A stretch of 64,000 bases of DNA from Lyngbya sp. CCAP 1446/10 (GCF_026130175.1 NZ_JAIGNI010000155.1:34210-98209); one strand, 5' to 3'. Shown: positions 18,564 through 27,360, counted from the stretch's first letter. The notes: generated by a model from the sequence alone, not told the origin. Numbers and translations are program-made.

Positions 18564-19445
18564 ATGCCCCACACCCTCGTTTTAAACCTGCTACCCGTTG
18601 CACCAATCCCATCCCAATTTTTAACGGGACGGCATCTTCATGCCTTATTTCTCAACCTTGTGAGTGCTGTAGACAGCGATTTGAGCGCGTACCTGCATGA
18701 CCAATCGAATGAAAAAGCTTTCACTTTAAGCTTTTTCCAAGTAAGCAGAAAAGAGGTGGCAAAAAGCAGCACTGCGCTGACACAAAAGAGAGTTTTGCCT
18801 GCGGCGACGCGCCCAATTTTTCCGGCAATACAGTGGGAACAAAAGCAAGCAATTCGTGAAAATACAGCGATTTGGTGGCGAATTTCTCTGCTGGATGACG
18901 GTTTGTTCGATCGCCTAACTGAACTTTGGCAACAACTGAATTTTGACCGCCCTTGGCATCTGGGCCCTACAGATTTGTACATTACCAATATTTTGAGCGA
19001 ACCGCAATCAAACCAGCCTTGGGTGAATTTTTGCAGTTACGCCGAATTGTTCGATCGCGCTTCCGACACTGAGCGCCAAATTGCGTTTAGTTTTTTCACT
19101 CCTACTAATTTTCGGCAAGGCGTTTACGATAGTGCGATGCCAACTAGAGAGAGTATTTTTGGCAGTTTGGCAAATCGTTGGAACAAGTACAGCAATAGGG
19201 CGATCGAACCTACTTTTATAGAAGCTATTTTCCCTAGTTTCTTCGATATCCGCACAGAAGTTAGTACGGATTCCCGCAGTAAATTTATTGGCTGCGTCGG
19301 CGATATTACTTACCGAATTATGGGAGATCTTGATCCGGTTGCTATCAAGCAAATTAATGCTTTAGCAGATTTTGCCCTTTACAGCGGAGTCGGGCGAAAG
19401 ACACCGATGGGAATGGGAATGACGCGCAGGTTGCAGAATTGTTAA
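18564..19445 (+). CDS. cas6: CRISPR-associated endoribonuclease Cas6 (orphan)
   Basis: The 293-residue protein has the Cas6 double-ferredoxin layout: the N-terminal stretch FLTGRHLHALFLNLV with candidate catalytic His near 24-26, and the C-terminal Gly-rich RNA-binding loop YSGVGRKTPMGMGMTRR. Cas6 cuts pre-crRNA within the repeat hairpin. No other cas gene and no CRISPR array are in this window, so it must process arrays elsewhere or be a relic. The frame is intact. The next gene is convergent with a 3-bp gap. Confidence 0.9.
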   Translation: MPHTLVLNLLPVAPIPSQFLTGRHLHALFLNLVSAVDSDLSAYLHDQSNEKAFTLSFFQVSRKEVAKSSTALTQKRVLPAATRPIFPAIQWEQKQAIRENTAIWWRISLLDDGLFDRLTELWQQLNFDRPWHLGPTDLYITNILSEPQSNQPWVNFCSYAELFDRASDTERQIAFSFFTPTNFRQGVYDSAMPTRESIFGSLANRWNKYSNRAIEPTFIEAIFPSFFDIRTEVSTDSRSKFIGCVGDITYRIMGDLDPVAIKQINALADFALYSGVGRKTPMGMGMTRRLQNC

Positions 19446-19448
19446 TCA

Positions 19449-19772
19449 TTAACTTTTCGGCTTAATTTCACTGACGATTTCATAAACATCTGTGTCGGGA
19501 ATTTTTGCGAACAAAGGTGTCATATGCTTCAATATTTCTTGATAAGCTTCGCTTTGATTGGCGGCCATCTCTTCTACGCTTTCCCAAAAAATGATGGCAA
19601 TACCTTTGTCTGTATTGGGCAATTGCAGCAGGTATGCGCCCTTAAAACCTGTGGCATAAGTTGCAACGGCTTTTTCAAAAAGTTCTTCTGCTTCTTTGAA
19701 TTTTCCTGGTTTAAATTCGCCAATAGCAACGTAGGCAAACTGATGTCTGAGAAAGTCTAAAAATTCTGACAT
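19449..19772 (-). CDS. Small dimeric alpha/beta-barrel (antibiotic-biosynthesis-monooxygenase-like) protein
   Basis: The 107-residue protein follows the ABM/ferredoxin-like pattern: FAYVAIGEFKPGKFKEAEEL, GFKGAYLLQLPNTDKGIAIIFWESVEEM, a helix, and TDVYEIVSEI. Such domains form dimers and act as cofactor-free oxygenases or haem-related enzymes, but many have no known role. The function here is unassigned. Confidence 0.7.
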   Translation of the reverse strand: MSEFLDFLRHQFAYVAIGEFKPGKFKEAEELFEKAVATYATGFKGAYLLQLPNTDKGIAIIFWESVEEMAANQSEAYQEILKHMTPLFAKIPDTDVYEIVSEIKPKS

Positions 19773-19898
19773 ATCCTGTTCCTGAAGAAATCGCTATACA
19801 CCAAGTTATATTTTACCCGATCGCCGTAATTTTGTGAACTGCACAGTTTTTAGTCTCGCTTAACCCAAGCGGCGGATTTATGAGGCATTATTGTAAGT

Positions 19899-19939
19899 AG
19901 CCGCCCGACTCAAATAGAAACTTTTTGAGTCAGGCGGCT
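19899..19939 (-). terminator. Long hairpin after the SulP gene, probable terminator
   Basis: Arms AGCCGCCCGACTCAAA (19899-19914) and TTTGAGTCAGGCGGCT (19924-19939) pair with one mismatch. The hairpin lies 25 bp beyond the SulP stop on the minus strand. The T-run is weak, so stem strength would have to do most of the work. Confidence 0.6.
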
Positions 19940-19963
19940 GGAATCTCTATTAAATAAACTTGA

Positions 19964-21661
19964 TCAATCTTCTTTTGGGGCCACCAACTCTTTTTGTTCA
20001 GACGTTATAGCTACAGGTTGAGCGAATTTTTCGATCGCAGGAGTGATGGAAAAAATTGCTTCCGTCGTCGTTTCAAAACAATTTGACAACCCAATTTTTT
20101 CCAAGATTCCCGATCGCTCTAGGAGTTGTTGAACTTCCGGCTGCAAACCCGTGAGAATTAAGCGGCAATCGTGGCGTTTCAGATCCTGGTAGATGTCTTC
20201 GAGGGCGACTAACCCAGTGGTGTCCATATTCGGTACAAACCGCAGCCGCAAAATCAGAAACTTCACTTCTGGTTCATCCCGCAGGAAGGTTACAAACCGT
20301 TCGGCGGCACCAAAAAATACAGGCCCATCTACCCGATAAACAGCAATTTGTTTGCTTAACTCCAGGGGAACACCGGGAGGAAAAACTTCGGTTTCGGGAA
20401 TTTTGGCCAGGCTCAACTCGCTCATCCGCTTGATGAACAAAGCACCCGCTGAAATTAATCCGACTTCTACGGCTAGAACTAAGTCAAAGCAGATGGTGAC
20501 TAGCCAGGTAAGAATCATCACACCAAAGTCGGAGTATGTGGCACGCATCAGCAAGCCGATCGCTTCCCACTCAATCATCCGCAGGCTAACCACCATCAGA
20601 ATGCCAGCCAAGGCCGCTAGGGGAATTTGTGCCGCGAGGGGAGCTAAAGTCAAGACAATAATCGCTAAAGCAAGGCCGTGAATCACGCCAGAAAGTCGAG
20701 TTTGGCCACCAGCACGGACATTGACAGCAGTACGAGCGATCGCCCCCGTCGCCGGAATTCCCCCAAAAAACGGCACTATGATATTCGCCAACCCTTGACC
20801 GATGAGTTCCCTGTCACTATTGTGTTTCTCGCTGACAGTCATACCATCAGCCACCACCGCCGACAGCAACGACTCAATACTCCCCAATGCAGCCAGTGCC
20901 AAGGCAGGATTAATTAACTCTCGCAGCAGACCAAAATCAGTCCAGTGGGGAATACCTTGCGGCACCGGTAACGATTGGGGTATCGAGCCGATGGTGGGGA
21001 CGTGGAGGTGAAAAAACGACGCTATAGCAGTCGCTAGGACTAACCCCACCATAGAACCCGGTATCGTAGTATTAATCCGAGGCCAAAGCAGTTGTGTGGT
21101 AATTACAACCATTGCCAACCCCACCGACGCCGAATTTACACCCTGTATATGGGTCACACTTTCCCACAATCCCGGTAAAAAATGTTCGCTGCGTGTCAAT
21201 TGCAAGCCAAAGAAATTATTAAGTTGACCGCAAAAAATAATGACGGCGATGCCATTAGTAAAGCCCGCCGTCACCGGATAGGGAATAAACTTCACCAGCC
21301 GTCCGAGTTTGGCAATCCCCAAGGCCACCTGGATAATCCCGGCCATTACCCCAGCAATCCAAACCTTTTCGAGGCCGTACTTGGCGACAATTCCCACTAG
21401 AACGACTGCCATTGCCCCAGTAGGGCCGGTAATCTGAACGGGTGAACCACCAAAGATTGCCGCTACAATCCCCGCCACAATTGCGGTGTAGAGTCCGGCT
21501 TGCGGTTCCACTCCACTCGCCACTGCAAAAGCCAGCGCCAAGGGCAGTGCTACGACTGCCGCTGTTAGTCCACCTGTCAAATCGCCACGCCAGTTACGGA
21601 ACAAGTAACCCAAGCGGAAACTTTGAACGTTATCGAGAGTATTTAAAAGTAGTGTCCGCAT
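19964..21661 (-). CDS. SulP family inorganic anion transporter with STAS domain
   Basis: From the ATG at 21661 the protein has 565 residues (a TTG two codons earlier is less likely). The membrane part starts with the SulP signature DLTGGLTAAVVALPLALAFA and contains FGGSPVQITGPTGAM, about 12 spans to residue 410. The cytoplasmic STAS domain (about 438-545) has VDGPVFFGAAERF and VPNMDTTGLVALE. SulP proteins import sulfate, bicarbonate or related anions, often with sodium; in cyanobacteria BicA is a bicarbonate carrier. This one resembles BicA only in part, so the substrate remains open. Confidence 0.9.
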   Translation of the reverse strand: MRTLLLNTLDNVQSFRLGYLFRNWRGDLTGGLTAAVVALPLALAFAVASGVEPQAGLYTAIVAGIVAAIFGGSPVQITGPTGAMAVVLVGIVAKYGLEKVWIAGVMAGIIQVALGIAKLGRLVKFIPYPVTAGFTNGIAVIIFCGQLNNFFGLQLTRSEHFLPGLWESVTHIQGVNSASVGLAMVVITTQLLWPRINTTIPGSMVGLVLATAIASFFHLHVPTIGSIPQSLPVPQGIPHWTDFGLLRELINPALALAALGSIESLLSAVVADGMTVSEKHNSDRELIGQGLANIIVPFFGGIPATGAIARTAVNVRAGGQTRLSGVIHGLALAIIVLTLAPLAAQIPLAALAGILMVVSLRMIEWEAIGLLMRATYSDFGVMILTWLVTICFDLVLAVEVGLISAGALFIKRMSELSLAKIPETEVFPPGVPLELSKQIAVYRVDGPVFFGAAERFVTFLRDEPEVKFLILRLRFVPNMDTTGLVALEDIYQDLKRHDCRLILTGLQPEVQQLLERSGILEKIGLSNCFETTTEAIFSITPAIEKFAQPVAITSEQKELVAPKED

Positions 21662-22069
21662 ATTCAATTAATTTTGTACTCAGCTTTGAAGTAACTGGGC
21701 CTAAATGCCATTGGAAGATCTATGTATCTTCAAAGTCTTGCAGATAGCTTAACGCTTAGGCGATCGTACAGCAAGCTCTAGACAGATAAAGTGTATGAAC
21801 CGAAGCCATGATTGGCAGATTTTGATTGGTGTATATAACTACTCTTTTATGAGATGCGACACTGTACTAAAAAGCGTCAGATTGTTGAGGTTTGTGATCA
21901 ACACTGACTGTCGATTAATACTATTCTTGTCGGTGTCTGCGATCGCACTTTCCATAAAAAGCGGCCCGAAAACAGCGGTTCTTTGCAATAACCCTATTGA
22001 GTTTACAAAGTTTACCTGCCAAAATTATCAGGTATAAAGACAAATAAAGTAGAGAAGCAACTAAAATAA
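21662..22069. other. Intergenic region between SulP and the response regulator
   Basis: This is the divergent promoter region for both genes. I see no supported gene. The 15-nt stretch TTTATGAGATGCGAC at about 21847 recurs at about 31498 upstream of cpcB, in a similar non-coding position. Confidence 0.45.
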
Positions 22070-22540
22070 ATGCCAAAAATATTAGTAATTGAAGATAATA
22101 ACTTTATCCGAGCAACCGTTATAGAACTCCTGCAATTGCACGGTTTTGAAGCTATAGGCGCGGAAAACGGACAAGTCGGTATCCAGTTAGCGACCGCCCA
22201 AATTCCCGATTTAATCTTGTCGGATGTGATGATGCCGGAACTCAACGGTTTGGAAGTTTTTGCGATTTTGCGATCGTACCAGGCAACCGCCAGCATTCCG
22301 TTTATTTTTATGACAGGTTCGGAAATGGAAAAAGCCCAGCAACTCAAAGCCGATGGCTACCTCCAGAAACCTTGCAGCGCCAAAGAAATGTTCCGGGCGA
22401 TCGCAACTCAACTAGAAAAACCGACATTTACCAACCCAAAACATCAAAAAGTACAGGACAATTCTGGTAAAGAAAATCTCAGCTTGCGCGCCCGGAATCA
22501 AAAACCTCGGTTTGAGATTGCGTCGCTTTGCTCTCAATGA
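22070..22540 (+). CDS. Stand-alone CheY-like response regulator
   Basis: One receiver domain (residues 1-122) contains the acidic pair IEDNN, the phosphoacceptor Asp in LILSDVMMPELNG, Thr in FIFMTGSE and Lys in YLQKPCS. The remaining 34 residues are low in structure; the final codons and the stop lie inside a dispersed repeat of the GATTGCGTCGCTTTGCTCTCAATGAC type (22519-22540), so the tail was probably set by a repeat insertion. No DNA-binding or enzymatic output is present; it probably acts through protein contacts. No kinase is adjacent. Confidence 0.88.
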   Translation: MPKILVIEDNNFIRATVIELLQLHGFEAIGAENGQVGIQLATAQIPDLILSDVMMPELNGLEVFAILRSYQATASIPFIFMTGSEMEKAQQLKADGYLQKPCSAKEMFRAIATQLEKPTFTNPKHQKVQDNSGKENLSLRARNQKPRFEIASLCSQ

Positions 22541-22640
22541 CACGTACAGCAAGGTTATTGATACATAACTTGAGGGAATTTCAAATTGGTTCGGCCAGAG
22601 GGTGGCTTAGACTGGGTATGTTGAATTTGGTTAAAAAGTA

Positions 22641-22934
22641 ATGAACCCACAACCCAAAGGCCGCCTAGTTTGGAATCACTCCACCCACCTTCCGGGTTTG
22701 ATACCAATTTTAGAACGCCTCACCCTCAAAATGGGCATTCACACCGTTACCCCAGGCGTCATTAACAAAGTTAAAGGACACATCCCCCGCATGACATTAA
22801 GAGTGTCAGTACCCATCCGCGGGGGATTTAAAATCATTGCCAGACAGGGCAAAACCGTACAAGAAGTCTTTATATTAACCACTCTCAGTCAAGGGGAATT
22901 GGAAGAGATGATCGCCCAAACCCTAGCCAGGTGA
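22641..22934 (+). CDS. DUF2103 family protein
   Basis: The 97-residue basic protein contains the family motif WNHSTHLPGLIPILE, whose paired His suggest metal binding, and the basic IRGGFKIIARQGKTVQEV. The family is common in cyanobacteria and annotated as a predicted metal-binding protein; its role is unknown. The last 12 nt overlap the 3' end of cpcF on the other strand. Confidence 0.82.
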   Translation: MNPQPKGRLVWNHSTHLPGLIPILERLTLKMGIHTVTPGVINKVKGHIPRMTLRVSVPIRGGFKIIARQGKTVQEVFILTTLSQGELEEMIAQTLAR

Positions 22935-23549
22935 CAATTTTTCCTTAGCAAGCACTGCGCGAGCTCTAACTGCTAAAGTTTCATCGCTTTGGGCTATTTC
23001 CTCAAGTTGGGCCAAAACTTCGGTTAACCAATCCGGTTGAACAGTCGCAGCAACCGCCAAAGCTTGCAAAGCCCCCGCTGCTGCGTAGCGAACCACCCAT
23101 TCCGGGTCTTGGGACGCTTGCAGCAGGGTTTTTACTGCGCGAATTTGAGCATCTGCAATTTGTTCTGCGGGCATAAGTTCCCAGCAAATCGTCCCCAAAC
23201 CCCTAGCCGCCGCCCGCCGCACGCTCAAAGCAAAGTCATTCGCCGCAGCATCCAGCAAAATCTCTAAACCTCTGGGGTCGCCAATTCCCGCCAAAGCCCG
23301 AACAGCCCAAGCTCTCGCCCCGTAATTGTAGCCGTCAAGCTGTTCTAGCAGCGGCAGCACGGCGGGTTCTCCGAGTTGAATCAGTCCGTCAACGGCGGCC
23401 ACAGCAGCGCCTGGGTTGTTGTAGCCGAGGACTGTAATTAAGGTAGGAATTGCTTCTTTGGAAGGAGTCGCCGCCAGTGCTTTGACTGCGTTTAACAAGC
23501 CTTCGGAAGAATCTGCTTGTTCGACTGCGCGAATTAGTTCTAATGCCAT
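22923..23549 (-). CDS. cpcF: Phycocyanin alpha phycocyanobilin lyase subunit CpcF
   Basis: With CpcE it forms the heterodimer that attaches phycocyanobilin to Cys84 of CpcA. The protein is built of HEAT-like repeats and has the CpcF core LGYNNPGAAVAAVDGLIQLG, LDGYNYGARAWAVRALAGIG and SQDPEWVVRYAAAGALQ. I start it at the ATG at 23549 (208 residues, MALELIRAVEQADSS), which fits the family N-terminus; the longer open frame reaching 23819 runs through repeat sequence and is unlikely to be coding. In this genome it is separated from cpcE by an unrelated 745-codon gene. Confidence 0.9.
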   Translation of the reverse strand: MALELIRAVEQADSSEGLLNAVKALAATPSKEAIPTLITVLGYNNPGAAVAAVDGLIQLGEPAVLPLLEQLDGYNYGARAWAVRALAGIGDPRGLEILLDAAANDFALSVRRAAARGLGTICWELMPAEQIADAQIRAVKTLLQASQDPEWVVRYAAAGALQALAVAATVQPDWLTEVLAQLEEIAQSDETLAVRARAVLAKEKLSPG

Positions 23550-23868
23550 TGATTTGTAAGCTGTACCGTGATCATTGTCATTGTAGGTTGGGTCGATCGC
23601 GCGATCCTCTTCGAGGGCTTCGCTAACGAACTTTTTGCAGCGTCGGTGAGGCGCGGCGATTAACTGGGAAAGCTTACCCCAATACGCTTGGGTTAATGTT
23701 TTTTTGTCATTGCGAGCGTCTGAGCGAAGCAATCGCAGTGTCTGTTTTTCACATCGTTTTGGCGATCGGACTGTCTGAAATGAACCGTATTGAAGCTTAC
23801 CATACGTGAAATAGGACAATCTTGGTTAAAGAGTCGAATCCGCAAAAAAACTCGACTCCATACCTGCG
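23550..23868. other. Repeat-rich leader upstream of cpcF
   Basis: This stretch holds a 28-nt sequence (23601-23628) identical to one inside the Uma2 gene (39360-39387) and a dispersed repeat of the GTCATTGCGAGCG...GAAGCAATCGC type (23706-23740). A half-site GAACCGTATTG (23785) recalls the MITE ends at 26308-26442. If cpcF is still read from the cpcB promoter, transcripts must pass through this stretch. Confidence 0.6.
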
Positions 23869-26106
23869 CTAGGAATTCTTGCGCCGTGCATCCTCACCGC
23901 CTTGGCGCTTCCTATAAGCCTTAGCCCAAGCATAGCGCTGCGGATTTTTTGTCAGCAGATATTCCACAACTTCCCGACGCTTCTCATCCTTAGCATTTTT
24001 GACAACCCGCTTCAGTTCGGAATCTATATCTTCTGATTCAGCACCGCGTTTAATTGCCTTGTTAAACCAATCATCGCCCTGTGAATATTGACCCCGCTCA
24101 TAACAAATAGCTCCCATCAAAGTGTAAGGATGATGACTCTGAGGCTGGTACTCAATAGCTTTTAGCGCGCACTTTTCAGCATCACTTAGTTTAGGAATAT
24201 CTCGGAAAGCACCGCCCCTAGTTGTTAACAAAGCTGACTTGAGCTTATTTTCTTTAATTTGGTCGAAGTCCAGATTTTCTGTCACCTTCAATGCACTTCT
24301 CGGTTCACCGGCCTTGCGCCAATGACTGCTGGCGTTGGGCAAGTTCCATTTATCTCCAGTGCGCTCATATTCCTGCTCGTAAAAACGCGCTTCAAGCCTG
24401 TGGTAGGCCATAGCAATCATTCCATGACTAGCTAAAAGTTTCTGTTGTATTAACTGAACAACTAACACAGGATCTAGACGCTCTTCTCTCTCCAATTTTA
24501 CCATAATTGCGTAAAACGGATCGAAGGGAAAATTACGATCTATAATCCGATACTTGACCTTGAGAGCCGCAAAGTCCTTCTCTTGGGTAAAAGTAATTAC
24601 ATCCTGACGTTTATTTTGTTTCACCCAATCAAAATCAGCCTCACTCAACGACTCTCCCGATCGAATTTTGGACTTGAGACTAGCAACATAGTTTTCAATG
24701 GCAAAAGTAATTACATCCTGACGTTTATTTTGTTTCACCCAATCAAAATCAGCCTCACTCAACGGCTCTCCCGATTGAATCTTAGACTTGAGACTAGCAG
24801 CATATTTGTCAAGCGCCAGAGTAATTACATCCTGACGTTTATTTTGTTTCACCCAATCAAAATCAGCCTCACTCAACGGCTCTCCCGATTGAATCTTAGA
24901 CTTGAGACTAGCAGCATATTTGTCAAGCGCCAGAGTAATTGTCTCGGTCAGTTTACGCTTTTTAAGAAAGTTAATATCGGGCTCACCTAGCTGACTTTCT
25001 AAATCAATTTTTTTGAGAACTTTATACAGATGACTAGAGAGGGATGAATCCTCATAAGTAATAGCTTTATACTTAACCTTCAGTTCGGCAAAGTGTCGTT
25101 TCTGTTCTATCTCCAAAACAATGCTAAGCGTTTCGCTAAGTTGATGCTCTTCTAGCCAGTTAAATTCTGACTCGCTCAACTGTATATCTGCATCCAGGTT
25201 TTTCAGGATTTTATAGAGTGGACTAGAGGCAGATAAATCCTGGTGAGCCGTGGCTTGATACTTATTCTTTAGCTGAGCAAATACTGTTTGTTGTAAGGTA
25301 TCTCGTTTCTCGACAATAGCAAGTGTTTCTAACAGGTTTTCTTCTTTCAACCATTGACAATTTTTAGGGCTAATTGGCTGGTTATTGTCAAGTCTCTTCA
25401 GAATTTTATAGAGATTGCTAGAGGGGAATGAATCCTCACAAGTAGTAGCTTTGTAACTGAATTTCAGTTGAGTAAACTCCTCCATTTGCCGATAGATATC
25501 TATCGGTTCATAAAACCGATAGAATTTCATCCATTCCTGCTCTGACCAACTCAGTCCATCTCCTCTGTCCATTTTGCAAAGGAGGTCATACAGACGATGA
25601 GAGATAGATGAATACGAGCGACTAATTCGGTATTTTGTCGCTAGTTCAGCCAAGTGTATCTCTTTTTTTATTTTTCCTTGTTCCTCTCTTTCCAAAATTA
25701 TTTTTCCTTGTTCCTCTCTTTCCAAAATTATTTTTGCTTCTTGTTCCTCTCTTTCCAAAATTATTTTTGCTTCTTGTTCCTCTCTTTCCAAAATTATTTT
25801 TGCTTTTTGTTGCTCTTTTTTCAAAGCCCTCGTTTCTTCTTTACTCAGTTTCTTACCTGAGTCAACTTGCTTAAGAATTTCATACAGAGGATTGGAGGGA
25901 GAAAGATCCATTATCCATCCCCATTCTTTTAGAAAAAGATGTTCCTCTGAAGTCAGGTTCACTCCTTCAGTACGCATATTCAGAAGTCCTCTCAACGTAC
26001 AACATATACTAGAAAGAGGGACTCCCCCATATTGCTTTGCTTTATGAGTTGCTTTATACTTAACTAGGAGAAATGCAAATTCTTCACAAAAATCTTGATG
26101 CTTCAT
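23869..26106 (-). CDS. Unknown 745-aa repeat protein inserted between cpcE and cpcF
   Basis: The start is ATG 26106, with GAGGG about 12 bp upstream; an in-frame TTG at 26124 is less likely. Layout: a lead domain; a charged helix of four to five AKIILEREEQ units (DNA 25660-25800); five degenerate units of about 55-60 residues centred on LYKILKKLD followed by a WLKE helix; three near-identical 38-residue units with LKSKIQSGEPLSEADFDWVK (DNA period exactly 114 bp, about 24590-24930); then a conserved-looking C-terminal part with AYHRLEARFYEQEYERTGDK, SSHWRKAGEP and a TPR-like pair around YQPQSHHPYTLMGAICYERG. No membrane span or catalytic motif is seen. All units suggest a helical solenoid or scaffold. 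I do not recognise a named family. Confidence 0.85.
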   Translation of the reverse strand: MKHQDFCEEFAFLLVKYKATHKAKQYGGVPLSSICCTLRGLLNMRTEGVNLTSEEHLFLKEWGWIMDLSPSNPLYEILKQVDSGKKLSKEETRALKKEQQKAKIILEREEQEAKIILEREEQEAKIILEREEQGKIILEREEQGKIKKEIHLAELATKYRISRSYSSISHRLYDLLCKMDRGDGLSWSEQEWMKFYRFYEPIDIYRQMEEFTQLKFSYKATTCEDSFPSSNLYKILKRLDNNQPISPKNCQWLKEENLLETLAIVEKRDTLQQTVFAQLKNKYQATAHQDLSASSPLYKILKNLDADIQLSESEFNWLEEHQLSETLSIVLEIEQKRHFAELKVKYKAITYEDSSLSSHLYKVLKKIDLESQLGEPDINFLKKRKLTETITLALDKYAASLKSKIQSGEPLSEADFDWVKQNKRQDVITLALDKYAASLKSKIQSGEPLSEADFDWVKQNKRQDVITFAIENYVASLKSKIRSGESLSEADFDWVKQNKRQDVITFTQEKDFAALKVKYRIIDRNFPFDPFYAIMVKLEREERLDPVLVVQLIQQKLLASHGMIAMAYHRLEARFYEQEYERTGDKWNLPNASSHWRKAGEPRSALKVTENLDFDQIKENKLKSALLTTRGGAFRDIPKLSDAEKCALKAIEYQPQSHHPYTLMGAICYERGQYSQGDDWFNKAIKRGAESEDIDSELKRVVKNAKDEKRREVVEYLLTKNPQRYAWAKAYRKRQGGEDARRKNS
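24590..24935 (-). repeat. 114-bp tandem repeat (three copies) in the 745-aa protein gene
   Basis: The ATCCTGACG landmark recurs at 24601, 24715 and 24829, a spacing of exactly 114 bp (38 codons). The two copies at higher coordinates are almost identical, the third differs at scattered bases, which points to recent duplication by unequal crossover. Confidence 0.92.
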
Positions 26107-26248
26107 AACAGCTACTACCCTCAATATTTTTACTCAAAACTCATGAAAATTAATACTTAAAGCCTCATCCCTCATTCCATCAAACCATCCGTCGCCGATT
26201 CACCAGGCTAAAACCGATAAAATAGTTCTCAATTGGCTGAAATACAGA

Positions 26249-26307
26249 TATGCGGTAGGGACACAGCACTGCTGTTTTCTTAATGTGCTGTGTCCTGAAT
26301 ATACCGC
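26249..26307. repeat. Palindrome next to the MITE-like element
   Basis: Arms GGACACAGCAC and GTGCTGTGTCC pair around a short loop, flanked by GCGGTA and TACCGC. It abuts the element at 26308-26442, so two palindromic repeats are stacked in the cpcE-downstream gap. Confidence 0.75.
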
Positions 26308-26442
26308 AATACGGTTTACTTAAGAAAGATCCCCCCTAACCCCCCTTAAAAAGGGGGGGACAAGAAACCTCTCAAAGTCCCCCTTCTTAAGGGGGATTTA
26401 GGGGGATCTCCGGGGCATAAATAGTGTTAAGTGAACCGTATT
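26308..26442. mobile_element. MITE-like element with 16-bp terminal inverted repeats
   Basis: The ends AATACGGTTTACTTAA (26308-26323) and TTAAGTGAACCGTATT (26427-26442) are inverted repeats with one mismatch. The inside is a large C/G-run palindrome (CCCCCCTAACCCCCC against GGGGGATTTAGGGGGATC). It has no coding capacity. The C/G-run palindrome resembles repeats that are common in cyanobacterial genomes. It lies between cpcE and the 745-aa protein gene. Confidence 0.7.
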
Positions 26443-26507
26443 GGAATATATGGCAGACAATTGAGAATCGCTAAAGCAATCCTATGGCAGTTGCGAACTA
26501 ATTTTTG

Positions 26508-27341
26508 TCAAAGTAAACTATCCATTAAATTCATAACTTGGATAGCTTCATCGGACAAAGATAGAGATTCTTGTTGATTTAGATGATGCTCCAAAACTCC
26601 TTTCAGGGCGATCAATTTCATGCTATTTTCTGCTAAAGTTTCAGCAATAGCTGGCGCAGACGGCAAATAGCCGATCGCCCCCAAGTCCATCAAAGCCGAT
26701 CGCCGCAACTGCAAATTATCCCCATTCAAAGCCCTTATCAATCGATCGCCGTAAATGCGATCGCCAGTCAACTGATACATCGCCCGCGCTGCAGCGTACT
26801 GCACCCGCTCCACAGAATGCTCTAAAAAAGGTGCAATTAGCGGTATAGCCTCTGTCGCTTGCAGCGTACCCAAAGCTTCAATTACCGAGTCGTAAGGCTG
26901 CACAAGGTGCGATTTGCCAGCCACTCGTAGCGCCACAGCTACGCCCCCATCTAAGAGTTTCATCAGCGGTGGAATAGAATCGCGATCGCCCAGCATTTCT
27001 AGAGCTTGAGCCGCCGCTTCCCGCACGTAATAATCCGCGCATTCCAAACAGTGAGTCAGCGCCGGTAAGGCTTGTTTGTCGCCCAATTTACCCAGCGCCC
27101 GCGCCGCATTTCGTAATAGGGAATAATCGCCTATTTTTGTTTGTTCTGATTCTTCTTGTAATGCTGCAATCAAAGCTGCGATCGCCGCCGGTTCTTTGAC
27201 TCGAAATCGGCCCACCCACCAAGCAGCGTAATACCGGAGACTGTAGTCTGGGGAGTGCAAATTTGCGATCGCCTGTTCAATTGTTAAAGACTCGCCCTCA
27301 GCTACACCCGCCGGCGGTGAGTCGGATTCGTCATAATTCAT
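26508..27341 (-). CDS. cpcE: Phycocyanin alpha phycocyanobilin lyase subunit CpcE
   Basis: The 277-residue HEAT-repeat protein is the larger subunit of the CpcE/CpcF lyase that loads CpcA Cys84. Family landmarks are SLRYYAAWWVGRFRVKEP, CADYYVREAAAQALEMLGD, PYDSVIEALGTLQATEAI, VQYAAARAMYQLTGDRIYGD and LQLRRSALMDLGAIGYLP. It follows cpcD in the same direction, with a block of tandem repeats between them. The frame is intact and the length is normal. Confidence 0.94.
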   Translation of the reverse strand: MNYDESDSPPAGVAEGESLTIEQAIANLHSPDYSLRYYAAWWVGRFRVKEPAAIAALIAALQEESEQTKIGDYSLLRNAARALGKLGDKQALPALTHCLECADYYVREAAAQALEMLGDRDSIPPLMKLLDGGVAVALRVAGKSHLVQPYDSVIEALGTLQATEAIPLIAPFLEHSVERVQYAAARAMYQLTGDRIYGDRLIRALNGDNLQLRRSALMDLGAIGYLPSAPAIAETLAENSMKLIALKGVLEHHLNQQESLSLSDEAIQVMNLMDSLL

Positions 27342-27360
27342 AGTTATTAGTTATTAGTTA

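Noticed and set aside
24583..24990. A 135-codon plus frame with internal repeats
   Set aside because: It is the antisense reading of the 114-bp repeats in the 745-aa protein gene.
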